From: Polyporus tsugae
Lineage: Eukaryota > Basidiomycota > Agaricomycetes > Polyporales > Polyporaceae
Reading direction: 5' to 3'
Assembly (NCBI GenBank): GCA_024305745.1
Contig: JAHRBS010000002.1
Span: 2,170,001 to 2,234,000 of the forward strand
Length of the DNA stretch: 64,000 bases
Position 1 is the stretch's first letter. Every line of letters starts with the position of its first letter. Below, piece by piece: positions 32,292 through 42,939 of the stretch. A model generated the notes under the pieces. The model made no database searches. It saw only the letters and a program-made list of their open reading frames with translations, and was not told the origin of the DNA. The position numbers and the translations under genes are program-made.

Positions 32292-34611
32292 ATGGTCGTT
32301 ATGACGTTTAGGGCAATGCTCAACACGGAGCCGCACCATTTCGTGGCCGAGTTCAACAAATCATATGAACAGCTCAAGGCCAGTGACATCCTGAAGAAGG
32401 CTGCAAAGCACCTCAAGGACTTTTTCGTCCGCTATAAGGGCCGTGCCGAACTTTCCAAGGACGTGAGGGGCCCACTTTTGCTTCGTTACTTAAATGAGGT
32501 GCGCAAAGTGGTTCAGATCCCCCTGTCCTGGACTCATGATTCGCAGGAGGACGTGTTTGCCGTCAGTTCAGAGCATCAGCCCGGTTCGCCCAGTACAGAG
32601 CCATTCCCTACCTCCTACACCTTCTTGGCCGCCGACTGGTATCGGACAACCGGCTACAACCTCTCCTCGCTCGCCGTGGAAGATGACACTCTGCTTGCGT
32701 CCGTTGCCCCATCGCAGGACACCACTAGAGTCCGGTGGTACATCTTACTGTCTGGTATGTCAAATTAGTCGGACACTGCTAGTGGCCCGTGATCCCAACA
32801 CTTTACCCAGGATCGCTTGATCCGTTGCAACAATTTTTGCCCGACGGGGTCAAAGATGCTACCGTCCTCGTTGATGGTTTGTGATTTTGCATGCCTCGTT
32901 CTTTGTCAACCACTCATATGTCTTGCGCAGCTCGCCGACGTTACATGGGTGAAGTGCTGCGGAGCCTGGTCAACAGGACCGAGACCGCGGTGTCATCGCC
33001 ATCCAGGGTGTCGGGGAAGCCGGAGTTGTTTGGTTCAGAACAACAGGCCCTCCAACCTGTTTCCATTGGCCTGTGTCCCAAATCTGACTACGGACCTGAC
33101 CCCATACTGTTTGATCCTATCTTCGCCGAAGCCTACAACTTGCTCTCGAACCCTAACCTCGTCAAGCTTGAGGAGAGCTCACACGAACACGATTTCGATA
33201 TCCACAACGTGGTCAGCCAATTCAGGACCGTTGGCAACACCACATATAAGCAGGAACCCGAATTCAACGAGGCCGTCGTCTCTGTGCTGCGACTTCTTCT
33301 CGACTTCATATCTATCGAGTTGCACTACTGTGTCAAGGATAACAAAAATACGCGAGTGACGGAGATTGACTGGTTGTTGTTCTGCTCCACTGTTCATGGC
33401 CTTTGGTGCCTTCTGTTCACTGGGGAGGGCAAGAAGCATAGTAACATGGGGGGGAACCCCATCCTCCAGAACTTCCACGCACTGCAACGCCTCTTTGCGG
33501 TCTCTGACGTAAGAGGATCAACGCAGTGATTCCTCTTCACACTTAGCTAACATATATTTCACAGGAACTCAAGCACTACCTGGCGTTGACCGGCTGTTCT
33601 TTTGTGGTCCTGACGGTAGCGGGTTCTGTCTTGAATGTCTGGTTCGGGTATTTTGGCGACAAGTTGTATGGCACGCGGTTCTTCACATTCGACCTCTTGC
33701 GCTCCACATGTGGATCATCCGTGAAGGAGAACCACAATCTCGCAGTCAAGCTCCAGATCGTTCGGAACACCGTGAGGAAGTTACACCGTCGCTACGTCGA
33801 TCTTCACGCCTGCACGAGGCTTCCTACACTCCCTTACCTCTTTCCCCAACCGTCGTCCCTCCTGCAATGTCTCATCCCTCCACCCACCCCTGAGGTCGTC
33901 GACAGTCTTGCGTCCTTGAAACTCAATATCCACAAATATGTCGCCTCCCCCAGCCAACCAGAGCGCTGCCTCTACAAAGGTGTCATAACCAAGTCTGGCA
34001 AGGAACTCCATGTCTACGTCAAGTTCGTCCCGAAGTATGGCGAAGCCGCACACCGCCTGCTCGCAGAACAGGACCCTCCTCTTGCCCCAAAGCTGTACTG
34101 GTGTGGCAAAATCATCGATGGCAAGACAATGGTCGTCATGGAAGAATTAGGGCGTAGCGAGAGCCTTATCCACCCCGCCCAAAACAACACTGACATCGAC
34201 ATTGTCAAGCGGGATATTCGCCAAGCCCTCGATCTCTTGCATGCAAATCATCTCGTCCACGGCGATGTCTGCCAGCCGAACATGGTGACAGCACACGGGC
34301 GTGGATACCTCATCGACTTCGACTCTGCTGGAAAGGACAGCGTTGCGAGGTATCCGCCGTCACTCAACTCGAAGATTGCTTGGTTTCAGTCATTTGCAGC
34401 GAAGGACCTTGCATTGCGGCCCATCCGAAAGGAACACGACAACTTCAGATTCGAGACCGTTCTCAAGGAGCTGGACAAGAAGCCTCGCCAAAAGCGGGCT
34501 AGGAAGGGTGAGCAGGCTAGGAAGGGTGAGGGGGAAGGTGACAGGTCGAGAAGGGACAATGACTCTGTAGCTGTAGTCACGTCGGACTTGGAGCGGATTG
34601 TTATGGCCTAA
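32292..34611 (+). CDS. Atypical kinase-like protein (Crinkler-type/expanded fungal kinase family)
   Basis: Four exons, no visible lesion. Start 32292 (MVVMTFRAMLNTEPHHFVAE) is supported by the decayed paralogue, which aligns from its first Met (MSITTIPAMLNVEPHYFEAK). Introns at about 32755-32811 and 32877-32932 join LSG, SLDPLQQFLPDGVKDATVLVD and ARRRYMGEVLRSLVNRTETA; a third (about 33510-33564) joins FAVSD to ELKHYLALTGCSFVVLTVAG. The N-terminal half (about 340 residues) is unrecognised. The C-terminal part is kinase-like: VYVKFVPKYGEAAHRLLAEQ (candidate Lys), TMVVMEELG hinge, LVHGDVCQPNMV (HGD-x4-N catalytic loop) and YLIDFDSAGKDSVARYPPSL, with DFD in place of DFG. The tail is very basic (KKPRQKRARKG). 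HGD..N plus DFDxAG..RYP is typical of an expanded Agaricomycete kinase-like group that resembles Crinkler kinase domains. Phosphotransfer activity is unproven. It lies between R1b and R1c, so it may be cargo. Confidence 0.75.
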
Positions 34612-34980
34612 TGCCTAATGAGTCGCGCTCGTCGTTCTCCCGTTGTTGTCAGCGTCGGCATGTCGTCATTGTCGTTATGGTTATCATCCTCACCATTCAT
34701 GTATTCCTTTTAGTCTCATGCACTTGTATTGCCAATATGATTCTGCAGAGTTGATCACTCTGATTAGTTCGTCGCCACATTGAAGTTGTGCGTCGGGCAC
34801 CTTTTGAGTCAAATACGGGGGAAGATGAGATCAATCTATTGTTTCCGGTACACAGAATATCGCTGGATTCAGTACAAGGAATACAAACTCGCAAAAGTAC
34901 AACAGCACCGAATACTATGTTTGAATTCGTGCCCCATGGGTTTTCGCCTGCGTTGACAGCTGCCTAGATGGATGTCCGCT
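34612..34980. other. 3' flank of the kinase-like gene
   Basis: AT-richer sequence with no supported gene; probably the 3' untranslated region followed by spacer up to repeat R1c. Confidence 0.4.
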
Positions 34981-34984
34981 CCAA

Positions 34985-35330
34985 GGGGTCGGCTGAGATG
35001 CCATGCGTTGGGTCAACACCACAACACATGAAAGAGTGCGGAGAACGCGAAATGAGGAATCATGTAAGTGTGTCGGGTCTACACCACGACACGCTGGGGC
35101 TTGAGGTAGGTGGCGACGAGGTGGCCGCGGAAGTGGTCCCCTCTACCCGTGGATCGTGGGAGTTTGTCAGCCCGACGGGCGCTTTCCCGCCGAACTCTCT
35201 TTGTCAACCCATCGACCTCCTCCCACCACCTCCTCCCTTTAGATGTAGCGGTGTTGACCGCAGCACCTGACACACCTCTCCGCCCCCTCCATACTCTGCT
35301 CTCTGTCCTCGGTGGTGTTGACCATTGTGG
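34985..35330 (+). repeat. R1 repeat, copy c
   Basis: Motifs GGTCAACACC (35011), GGTCTACACC (35076), GGTGTTGACC (35250 and 35314). It keeps the CACAACACAT and CACGACACGCT blocks and GATCGTGGGAGTTTGTCAG, but is more diverged from R1a than R1d is. It precedes the large ORF that starts at 35649. Confidence 0.8.
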
Positions 35331-35648
35331 GTGCTTTCCTCGTCTTCCCAGTGGCGCAATACAACTTGAAGCTGTGTCCATCCCACCTTGCCGCAACTTG
35401 TACCCCTCGCCGTCATTCTGACTCCCCTCGGGCCGTCAGCACCGCCGTCTTCCAAGGTCTCTCCGTCGTCAGCGAGTGTGGTGTTTCATCGGATCGCCCC
35501 TGTGCCCCCGCTGCCGTTAGCAAGAGCCCTACGTTGCAGTCCTCCTCTTGGGTGTCACAACCGTGGTATGTGTGCTCTCTCTAATGTTGTTCAGTCCACT
35601 AACTCTTCTCATCAAGTCCTTACCCGTAGTCTCTGCTGTGTGTTCAGA

Positions 35649-38577
35649 ATGTCACATCGCACATCCGCACCCGGTCCGCAGGTACATGGTTCTACGGTCA
35701 ATAATATCCTATGCACATTACTAATGACGTGTTTCAGGGCTTTTCGCTTAGTGTTTTTGTGCACGGGGACCACGTGTACACATCCCCAACACAACTCCAG
35801 TTTCCTCCCAGAGGCCCCCCACCGTCATATGACCATCCCGCCTTGACGGGCGCACCTTCCTCATCGACTTGGTTGCACTGCATGTGGGGAAAGAGGGATT
35901 ATTTAGAGCTGGCCTTCTATCCTATCTCCACCCGGCCCTTGGGGGCAATCTTTCAGTCCCTGTGTTTCTATCGCCAAGATATGATCCCGTTGCAAACGTA
36001 TCAGCCGCACCCAAACACCTCTCTGCAGTACCGTTCCCCTCATGCCGACGAATGGACTAAGCTTGAAGCGACTTTGGTCCAAGTGCGGAATCTTCTCCAG
36101 AACCACCAATATACCCCTGTCCTTGTTAGTTTGGACAAGGAACCCGTGCCCGGGCCTTGGTCTGAGGCCTATACAAATTGGATGACCAACCGGGAGGCTG
36201 CTCAACGCAAAGCTTATTATGCCCGCAGGAAGTTTATGTACCATATCGCCATCATCTCCTTCCATATCGCCGCCTTGTGGCACCGCACTGGTGACCCACA
36301 CTGTTGGTATGACTACTTGCTCCAGAGCGGCGTGGAGGGTCATATTCTGGACAGCCTCTCAGCAAGCGCCATCGCGGACTTCACTCTGGCCAACCCGCGA
36401 GCAGGTCTCTTTGTCAATCCCAATGAATGTCCCTGGGTGACCTACCTCCCCGTCCTCATCACTGCTCAAGTACCCGTATTCATTTTCTGGGGCCCGATGC
36501 GCTCCCTGATCCGAGCCCCTCCTGGGTTCGAGAAGCTTCAGCCTTCCGCGCTTGATGTTTCCGCTGCGCAACACATGTCAACCAAATCGTCCCTATCGTC
36601 GGGACAATTGTCGGGCCCGTCAGGCCACTCCATCGATGCTCCCTCGACTTCTGTCACCACCAGCTCCTCTGGCGCGGCGGGACACCCACCACAGTTCTTA
36701 CCAACTAATACTCCTGGCCAGTTCTTCGCTGCTCGCGCGGTGTACCGCACTGCGTATATTCGCGATGTTGAAACTGAAGAACAGAGAGTGGCTCGTTTGT
36801 CTCGAGAGAAACATGCGGCCAACTATCAAATCTCACAGAAGGGAGGAGATGAACTGTTCGAATGGGACTTTGACTACGAGGGCATGCGGTGGAAGTGGGA
36901 AAGAATTACCCGTAAGGATCGCGAGAACGTCTGGTCCGGGTACGACTTCACGTGCAAGCGTTACGACCCCGTCACTAGAGAGTGGGATGTCGCGTATTTT
37001 TTGGACTATGCGAACGCTCAACCCTCCGTCGAGGACAAATACAACAGGCTCCTGGCTGGTGCGCACGAAGATATGGATCGTCGTCCCTCCGACCCGTTCT
37101 TCCACGAAGGGGACTACCAACTTGCCCCTCCCCCTCCCCCTGATGCTCAGTTCTCTGACAATGAAACCTTTGAGATGCCAATGCACGGGGAGGAATTGCA
37201 GGTTGGAGGAGTAGAAGCCATGACCCCCACGTTGATGACCTCGACTCCGGTTGCCTCAACGACCATTGCTAGCGCTACGACTACCGCACGGACACCCGCT
37301 GCGACAACTACCGCAACAAACAGCGCCACACCCACCAACCTGGAGGATGGCCAAATCATGGCCTTGGAGGAGAGAGAATGGCACCCAAGATTCCCTACGC
37401 TCAATGGTGTGATCATGTCTCGTCATCTGTTCCGGTGGGGAACATCAGACTTACCGGCTGCCAAACACTTGACCTTGGACGATGCATGCAAGGCCGTCGG
37501 TTTTGTTGTGACATCGGAGATCAGGAGCATTCTCGACAACGACAAGAAGGCCACAGCCTTCGCACAATGGGTCTCTTGTATCGTCCACGATATGACTCCT
37601 CCCGCGGACTGGTGGCTTTTGGAACCGAAGACACCTTTCAAACTTCTGGAACTCCTGCGGACGTCCAACCTCCGGGTCTTCACTATGGATGATGCTTATC
37701 AACATGTCCGGTTGTGGGGTTTGGATGACAGACGTAATTCAAGGTACAAGCGGACGTGGTTCATTGCCGTCGACAACCCTTCGACGGCTCTGGAAGCTGC
37801 CCTGAGTGCTCGGTCAGTTGATGAAGTTGCCAGATGGATGGTGACCTTCGGTACGAGCTGCATGCATATAATTGCCATGTGATTGCTAACAGATCCTCAG
37901 GTATACAGTTTCGAACACTCGTTTACTCACCAAGAGTCACCAGTCTGGTCAAACAAGGACTGACTCGGACAATGGCCAACTCCAACGTCTATCATTGGCT
38001 CATGATGTGTCCTACAAATTACCAGTTCAAAGGGCTGGACTTCTTTGCATATGAAGAAGTTCGTGATCACTTCTTGCGAGCTAATCCCCGCATTGGACGC
38101 GCCTCGTTGTTGGCTGGTGGGATCCTTTGGCGATTGACGATCGAGAGCTTGGTGCCAGACCTTGTTCTAGATGGCCCGGGCGACCTCGCTTACGCTCACG
38201 GGATTGGCTTCGCTCTTCGTGACAGCGCCGATGACATCTTTGTGGATGACCAGCTCACTACAGATGAGGTTCGTATCATCGTCGGGACGTACATCCGGGA
38301 GCTGACACAACTGAACAATGCCGCAGGTGCGGGATTACCAACGTGGTGGCCGGATTTCGGTCACTTCGAGGGGTCAGCTCTTGACTGTGGGTGGTGGTCT
38401 CCTGTTGCGGAGGACTGGTATTGTGCTCTCCGGGCACAGTACCGCTCAGGGACTTCCCAGCCGAAGACCGGCTCCCAGTGGCGCAGCGTTCTCAGGAACC
38501 GGGACAAACGGACTCGGTTGTTCACAAAGAATAGCATGGCGGCTGCGAAAGCATTCCTAGGCGGCATCTCGACGTGA
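35649..38577 (+). CDS. Large mobile-element-associated protein, unknown function
   Basis: Three exons. A short first exon (MSHRTSAPGPQ from 35649) is joined by an intron (about 35682-35738) to GFSLSVFVHGDHVYTSPTQL. The long second exon has a helical block (WTKLEATLVQVRNLLQNHQY), HRTGDPHCWYDYLLQSGVEG, NECPWVTYLPVLITAQVPVF, a Ser-rich linker, RVARLSREKHAANYQISQKG, and a Thr/Ala-rich low-complexity region (VASTTIASATTTARTPAATT). A second intron (about 37850-37901) joins VTFG to IQFRTLVYSPRVTSLVKQGL. The C-terminus LPTWWPDFGHFEGSALDCGW, then WSPVAEDWYCALRAQYRSG, is a signature I know from recurrent hypothetical proteins of Agaricomycetes (usual form WWP..GLDVGYW..CE.W). No catalytic motif seen. 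No stop or frameshift is visible over about 950 codons. It lies between R1c and R1d, consistent with being part of a mobile unit; whether it is cargo or machinery is unknown. Confidence 0.7.
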
Positions 38578-39009
38578 ACAAGATTGGTTACTTATATGTT
38601 CGCATACTTACAAATAGAATTAACAGTCTTTTTTAGGTTATTGATGGACATTCAAAGCATGCATTCCGAACTGTATTTGTAATGAACTCATCACATGTAC
38701 TGCACTCCTACAAATTCGAATCTGTATTCCGATGAACTTGTACTCCTAGAGAATTTTATCCTGTGTACAGAAATCAACCGCTGATCTTCCCCGTGCACGT
38801 ACGTCGTGCGCCTGATTCGGAGCAAGGTTGCAACATTGTTGATTGGCGGGCACTAGTGTATGGTCAATTGACACTCACTCACATCTTGACTGGACAAATA
38901 CAATCCATCATATTCACATACGAGTACAAATACACTACAAACTAGATAAAATGACAATGACGACGACGACACCTAAGCGCTAGACCTCAACAGCCAAAAA
39001 GTTCTGCGA
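38578..39009. other. AT-rich 3' flank
   Basis: AT-rich sequence after the stop of the large protein. No gene supported. Confidence 0.45.
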
Positions 39010-39673
39010 AAGACACCTGTCCTCGACCTCTTGGTCGCCCTCTCATCGTTCCCCCCATCGTCCTGCGTATGCCTCCTCTTGGAAGATGAAGGATCATTAA
39101 ACACCCCACGCAACTCACCAAGCGTCCTCGTAGAAGAGCAACAATTGGTTTGATCGGCACTGTGAACGAAGGTTTTGGTCAGAGGCCGACAGTTGGACTA
39201 ATTTGACATACCAGCCAGTAGGATGTACCATTGGACTCTAAAGCATCCGGCGAGGGGCTTTAGACGCGAGCAAAGAGCCGCGATCTACGGGAACCGAGGG
39301 GAGGCGAGAACCAGCTGTTCGATACCAGTCAAAGGCCGAGCGGGTGTAGGTGGTGGGGAGCTCTGGCGGAACGGGCGCACTAAAGGACGCCGAGGTGAGG
39401 GTAAACGCGTCCTCCGCCTGCAAATCATGAGTTGAGGATGGCAGTGTCCAAGCACCTGCAACTTTGCGCACCTGCGGTATGAAACGGAGTGAAAAATAAC
39501 CATCCGGCGACCTCGAGAAGGTCGCTTCCAACTGCAGCGCGGTAGTCCATGAGGGACTCCATGGCCTTCTCGATGATATCGTCGGCCATGATCTGTTCAT
39601 ACGGCTTGTCGAACTTTGCCTCAAAGTAGTGCGGCTCCACATTGAGCATAGCCGGAATTGTCGTAATGGACAT
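39010..39673 (-). pseudogene. Frameshifted, shortened paralogue of the kinase-like gene
   Basis: On the minus strand, the start at 39673 gives MSITTIPAMLNVEPHYFEAK and FDKPYEQIMADDIIEKAMES, aligning with the first residues of the 32292 gene. Downstream, RKVAGAW, then TYTRSAFDWYRTAGSRL matches SYTFLAADWYRTTGYNL. In place of CCCATCGCAG in the intact gene there is CCTCGCCGG, one base shorter; the expected FRVQWYILLAG then lies in another frame, so translation stops early. About 35 bp of extra sequence also follows DLLEV. After the shared GTATGTCAAATTAG donor, a different short C-terminal tail (SSSKRRHTQDDGGNDERATK) is open to a stop near 39000; the kinase-like half is absent. This looks like a deleted, non-functional copy, in inverted orientation to the intact gene. 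Confidence 0.68.
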
Positions 39674-39705
39674 TGAGGTCGTGGGGACTGCTTCACGTGT
39701 GGCGG

Positions 39706-39754
39706 TTGGTGGTGGTGGTGGTGGTGGTGGTGGTGGTGGTGGTGGTGGTGGTGA
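39706..39754. repeat. (GGT)n microsatellite
   Basis: About 14-15 perfect GGT units after GGCGGTTGGT, in the 5' leader of the decayed kinase paralogue. The matching place in the intact gene (about 32215-32260) is CCACCACCCCCACC-rich, so the array seems to have expanded from a similar tract. Confidence 0.9.
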
Positions 39755-39959
39755 GGAGAAGGTGGGATGGAAACGGCGTGGAGGCTGACTTAAGTCACTG
39801 TTTGTTTGCTAAACTTGCTACTTCGAGACTCACCTTTGATATCTGTGAATAAATCACATTCCCCTTCCGGCGAGGCACGACGTGGGCGCAGCTCCTATTT
39901 GCGACGCGCCTGACCGAAGATAGTAAGGACCAAGAATAGAAGGAGGACAACGAGCCAGA

Positions 39960-40330
39960 CGATTCGGATGCCGCGGTCAACACCGCGGCATCCAGTATGA
40001 GGGAGGAGGATGGAGGTCGGGGAGCTCGACGGAGAGGAGTGGGAGAACAAGAGAAGGGAGGTGAGTCTGGATGTTCGGTGGGCAAGCGCCGGTCGGCCTG
40101 ACAAACTCCCACGAGGTACAGCCTCTGTAATCGGCCATAGGCGGCGTCGACTTTGCTTTCGTCTCATCTCCAACCTCCCCAAGCCTCAGTGTGTCGTGGT
40201 GTAGACCCGACGCACTTTCCGATTTCTCATTTCTCGTTCCCCGCACGCCTTATGTGTTGTGGTGTCGACCCAACGCATCGTATTCCTCAGCCTTCCTCTT
40301 GGTCTCGACATGTGTCTCTCTATCCTCCAT
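39960..40330 (-). repeat. R1 repeat, copy d (inverted)
   Basis: Reads on the minus strand like R1a: GGTCGACACCACAACACATA (ending at 40270), GGTCTACACCACGACACACT (40207), the shared middle, then GGTGTTGACCGCGGCATCC (39984). The ~8 differences from R1a that I can see over ~300 bp are all transitions. Confidence 0.85.
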
Positions 40331-40369
40331 CCGGCGGCGAAACTCCTCGGACATTCATTGTCTTGAAAT

Positions 40370-42172
40370 TTGAGGCTCCACCTGTCTCCACCCCCCTCCC
40401 TCCTGCCTCAGCTTAATCAGGTAGCTCGACGTACGCGCCGACAGAAGACACGGGTGCCCTACGGCGTTGGACCTAGGACAACCTCCTTCGAGCACCAGCC
40501 CCTCAGCGAGGGCTTTCCGGCGGTCCTTGGAGCAGCAGTACTCCCATGGTGGTATGTACACAGTGCCCTTAATGCTACCCCTTCGCTTACACTACTCCCC
40601 AGTCCTTCAGTGTCGGACCAGCCGGCACACCAGCTGTAACTCGCCGACCGCAATTCGGTTGCATTCTACCGGTCAGTGGGAAGTCGAGTTCGGTACAACC
40701 TCCCAACATGTTCTCGAGATTGGCGGAGCTCCTCAGACACTGGCACGTATAGCTTCAAAGTCGAGAACGCGCTCGACTGAGCTACCTCCGTCCTCCAAGC
40801 CACTCAATTCGACCCGCTCCGCTCCGTGAACGCGAATGGCACGCGGCCGAGCGCGGGGAGGTGGAGGACAAGGTCGACGCTGCGACCGCCCTCTCGTACT
40901 CCAGGCAGAGCAACTATGAGAGGCGACATGGGCATTCCTCAAGGTCGGCTGGCTCGAGGAGTGGAGCGACGCTGAATCCGCGCCCGGGGACATCGCGATC
41001 TACGCAACGCTATCGCTATGCGCGCTCGTGACGTCCTCGCCACCGCCGATCAACTTGCAGGTACCGAACAACCGCAACTTTGGGGTGTGCATTGGCGAGA
41101 GTCGTACGCGCGTGAGCTGCTCGAGCCCCACATGAACAACTGTATCGTCTTGAGCGGTATTCGGTGCGTTCTTTATTTTCCATCAGTGTGTCCAATTTAC
41201 TGACGAGATACATCATCAGGTACGCCACAGCGTAGACGTCCACATTGCGACCTGGCACATCCTCGACCTGACTTGAAGCCTGATTCCGAGCAAGGCGCTC
41301 GTGGATTCTCGTCGATCCGTCTGGAGCGCTTTAGCCAGGCCTTCGACTGTCCGTCGATGAGCTCGTGCAGCAGGTCGTGCAGCTCATCATACGGTTTGTT
41401 CTAGATAATGCGCGAGCTGTTCACGATCCGTCTTTGTCGCTCATCACGCCTTCGCTCCCGACTTGAAAACACCGGATCGGCGGTTTCGAGGCATGGCGGT
41501 GACGCGACCGGACGGTACGTATCTTGGTTGGTCTCTATTTGATATTTCACTGACATTGCTTACGACTACAACAGGTAAACACATATGGGGCGTTGGAACA
41601 AGGCCTGGCGCGTTGCAGCGCAACCGGTCTCCCTTCTCTGTCTTCGACTGCCCAGGATGTATTCAGAGCCTGCCCATAAGGACATAGGGAAACATATCAA
41701 TCAACAGCTCCTACTCTCTCGCGATCACCATCCTCAATCCTGGCCCCAACTCTCCCGCGCCATCAGAAGTTTTTCCTGGTCCCCTCCCTCTCCCTCTCCC
41801 CTTCCAACCACCACCATCCCCCACTCCAGCCCAGCCCCCCAGCTCAGCCCCCTCAGTCCAGCTCCAATACCTCAAGTATGCTTCATATCATCGCCCTCAA
41901 TATGTCCAAATACATAGTATGTGCTCCCTTGTGCCCACCTGTTCAACCACTGACACATGGCATTCCTTGGCACGAAGGCCGGGCGCGACTCGACGTGTCG
42001 GTCCTCACCTTCTTCGCAGTGAGTTGTGCTGTGCTCTAGTCTCCATTTACGCCATCACTGACTCGCTTTCAGGCCGGGGAAGTGGTCGGCTCCCGCGTCG
42101 TCGACAGTGCGCCGTTCTGGCTCATTGGTCGAGACGAAGGACTCGATGAGCGCGAGCACGCGCAACCTCGCC
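40370..42172. pseudogene. Degenerate gene fragments near the right inverted repeat
   Basis: Several open pieces on the plus strand look exon-like but do not join into an unbroken protein: EHQPLSEGFPAVLGAA (about 40490), FLKVGWLEEWSDAESAPGDI and AIYATLSLCALVTSSPPPIN (about 40930-41055, followed by CAG and a GTACCG donor-like site), and LWGVHWRESYARELLEPHMN with NCIVLSGI (41080-41160, then GTGCGT). I do not recognise a family. Stops and frame changes between the pieces suggest an old, decayed gene. 41700-41900 is C-rich. Confidence 0.4.
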
Positions 42173-42939
42173 TGAGTATTGCCAGGTGAGTCTCGCATCG
42201 GGCTCGGTTGTTGTACGCATCGCTGACAGCGTCTGCGCCCAGTGTCACGGAGCGCGGTTGCGACCACTCCGGCGAGACGACGTGTTCGCGTTCGGACAGG
42301 TTGAAGAAGTGTGGTTAATTGTGCCGTTTGCTAGATCCCGTTTTGTACTTGCGTGTATTGAACGCCTTCCGTCGATGAGTGGCCGATGAGCCGATGAGTG
42401 GGCCGACGAGCCAATGAGTGGGCCGATGAGTGGGCCGATGAGTGGGCCGACGAGCCGATGAGTGGGCCGATGAGTGAGACGATGAGCGGCCGATGAGTGG
42501 ACGATGAGCGGCCGACGATTTCTCGATGATCGGGAACCCGGACCGCAGCTCAAATGTTATCTAAGTTTACAGCCGAGTCAATGTTTCGAATTCCGAATCC
42601 GGTATTGTGTGGGAGAACTTTTGAAACATTGTCTGGAAGACCACCGCGAACAGTAGTTGAGATGTCGATTCCCATGTGTCCCTGCATTACATTTCGAATT
42701 TTCTACTAGTCAACAGTTTTATTGTTGTACGTACTTTCCTTCGGGCCAACAGTTCAGCTGTTGATTTTGATGTCGTGCGGGACGACATGGCAACCAACAT
42801 AAGATATGTTATACTGACTTTTATTCCGGGTTACATTTCAAACTTTGGCCGCGGAGACATGTCATATATCATTTGAACTTCTGATTTCTATTCTAATACA
42901 TATGTTGTACCGCACAACATGACGAAACCCCCGAAGTGA
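42173..42939 (-). repeat. Right terminal inverted repeat of the island
   Basis: Reverse complement of 15080-15842. The outer end (42939) is the TCACTTCGGGGGTTTCGTCA edge; the inner end (42173) is TGAGTATTGCC. Sequence immediately outside (TTCAAGCATTC) is unrelated to the left flank, and I see no obvious short target-site duplication at the outer ends. It contains the same palindromes and 66-codon chance frame as the left copy, and a tandem array with a different unit order. Confidence 0.9.

Noticed and set aside
15080..42939. LTR retrotransposon reading of the paired ~765 bp repeats
   Set aside because: The copies are inverted, not direct, and no reverse transcriptase, integrase or protease sequence lies between them.
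15080..42939. Starship-type giant transposon
   Set aside because: No DUF3435 tyrosine recombinase was seen near either end, and such elements are known from Pezizomycotina rather than from this kind of fungus.
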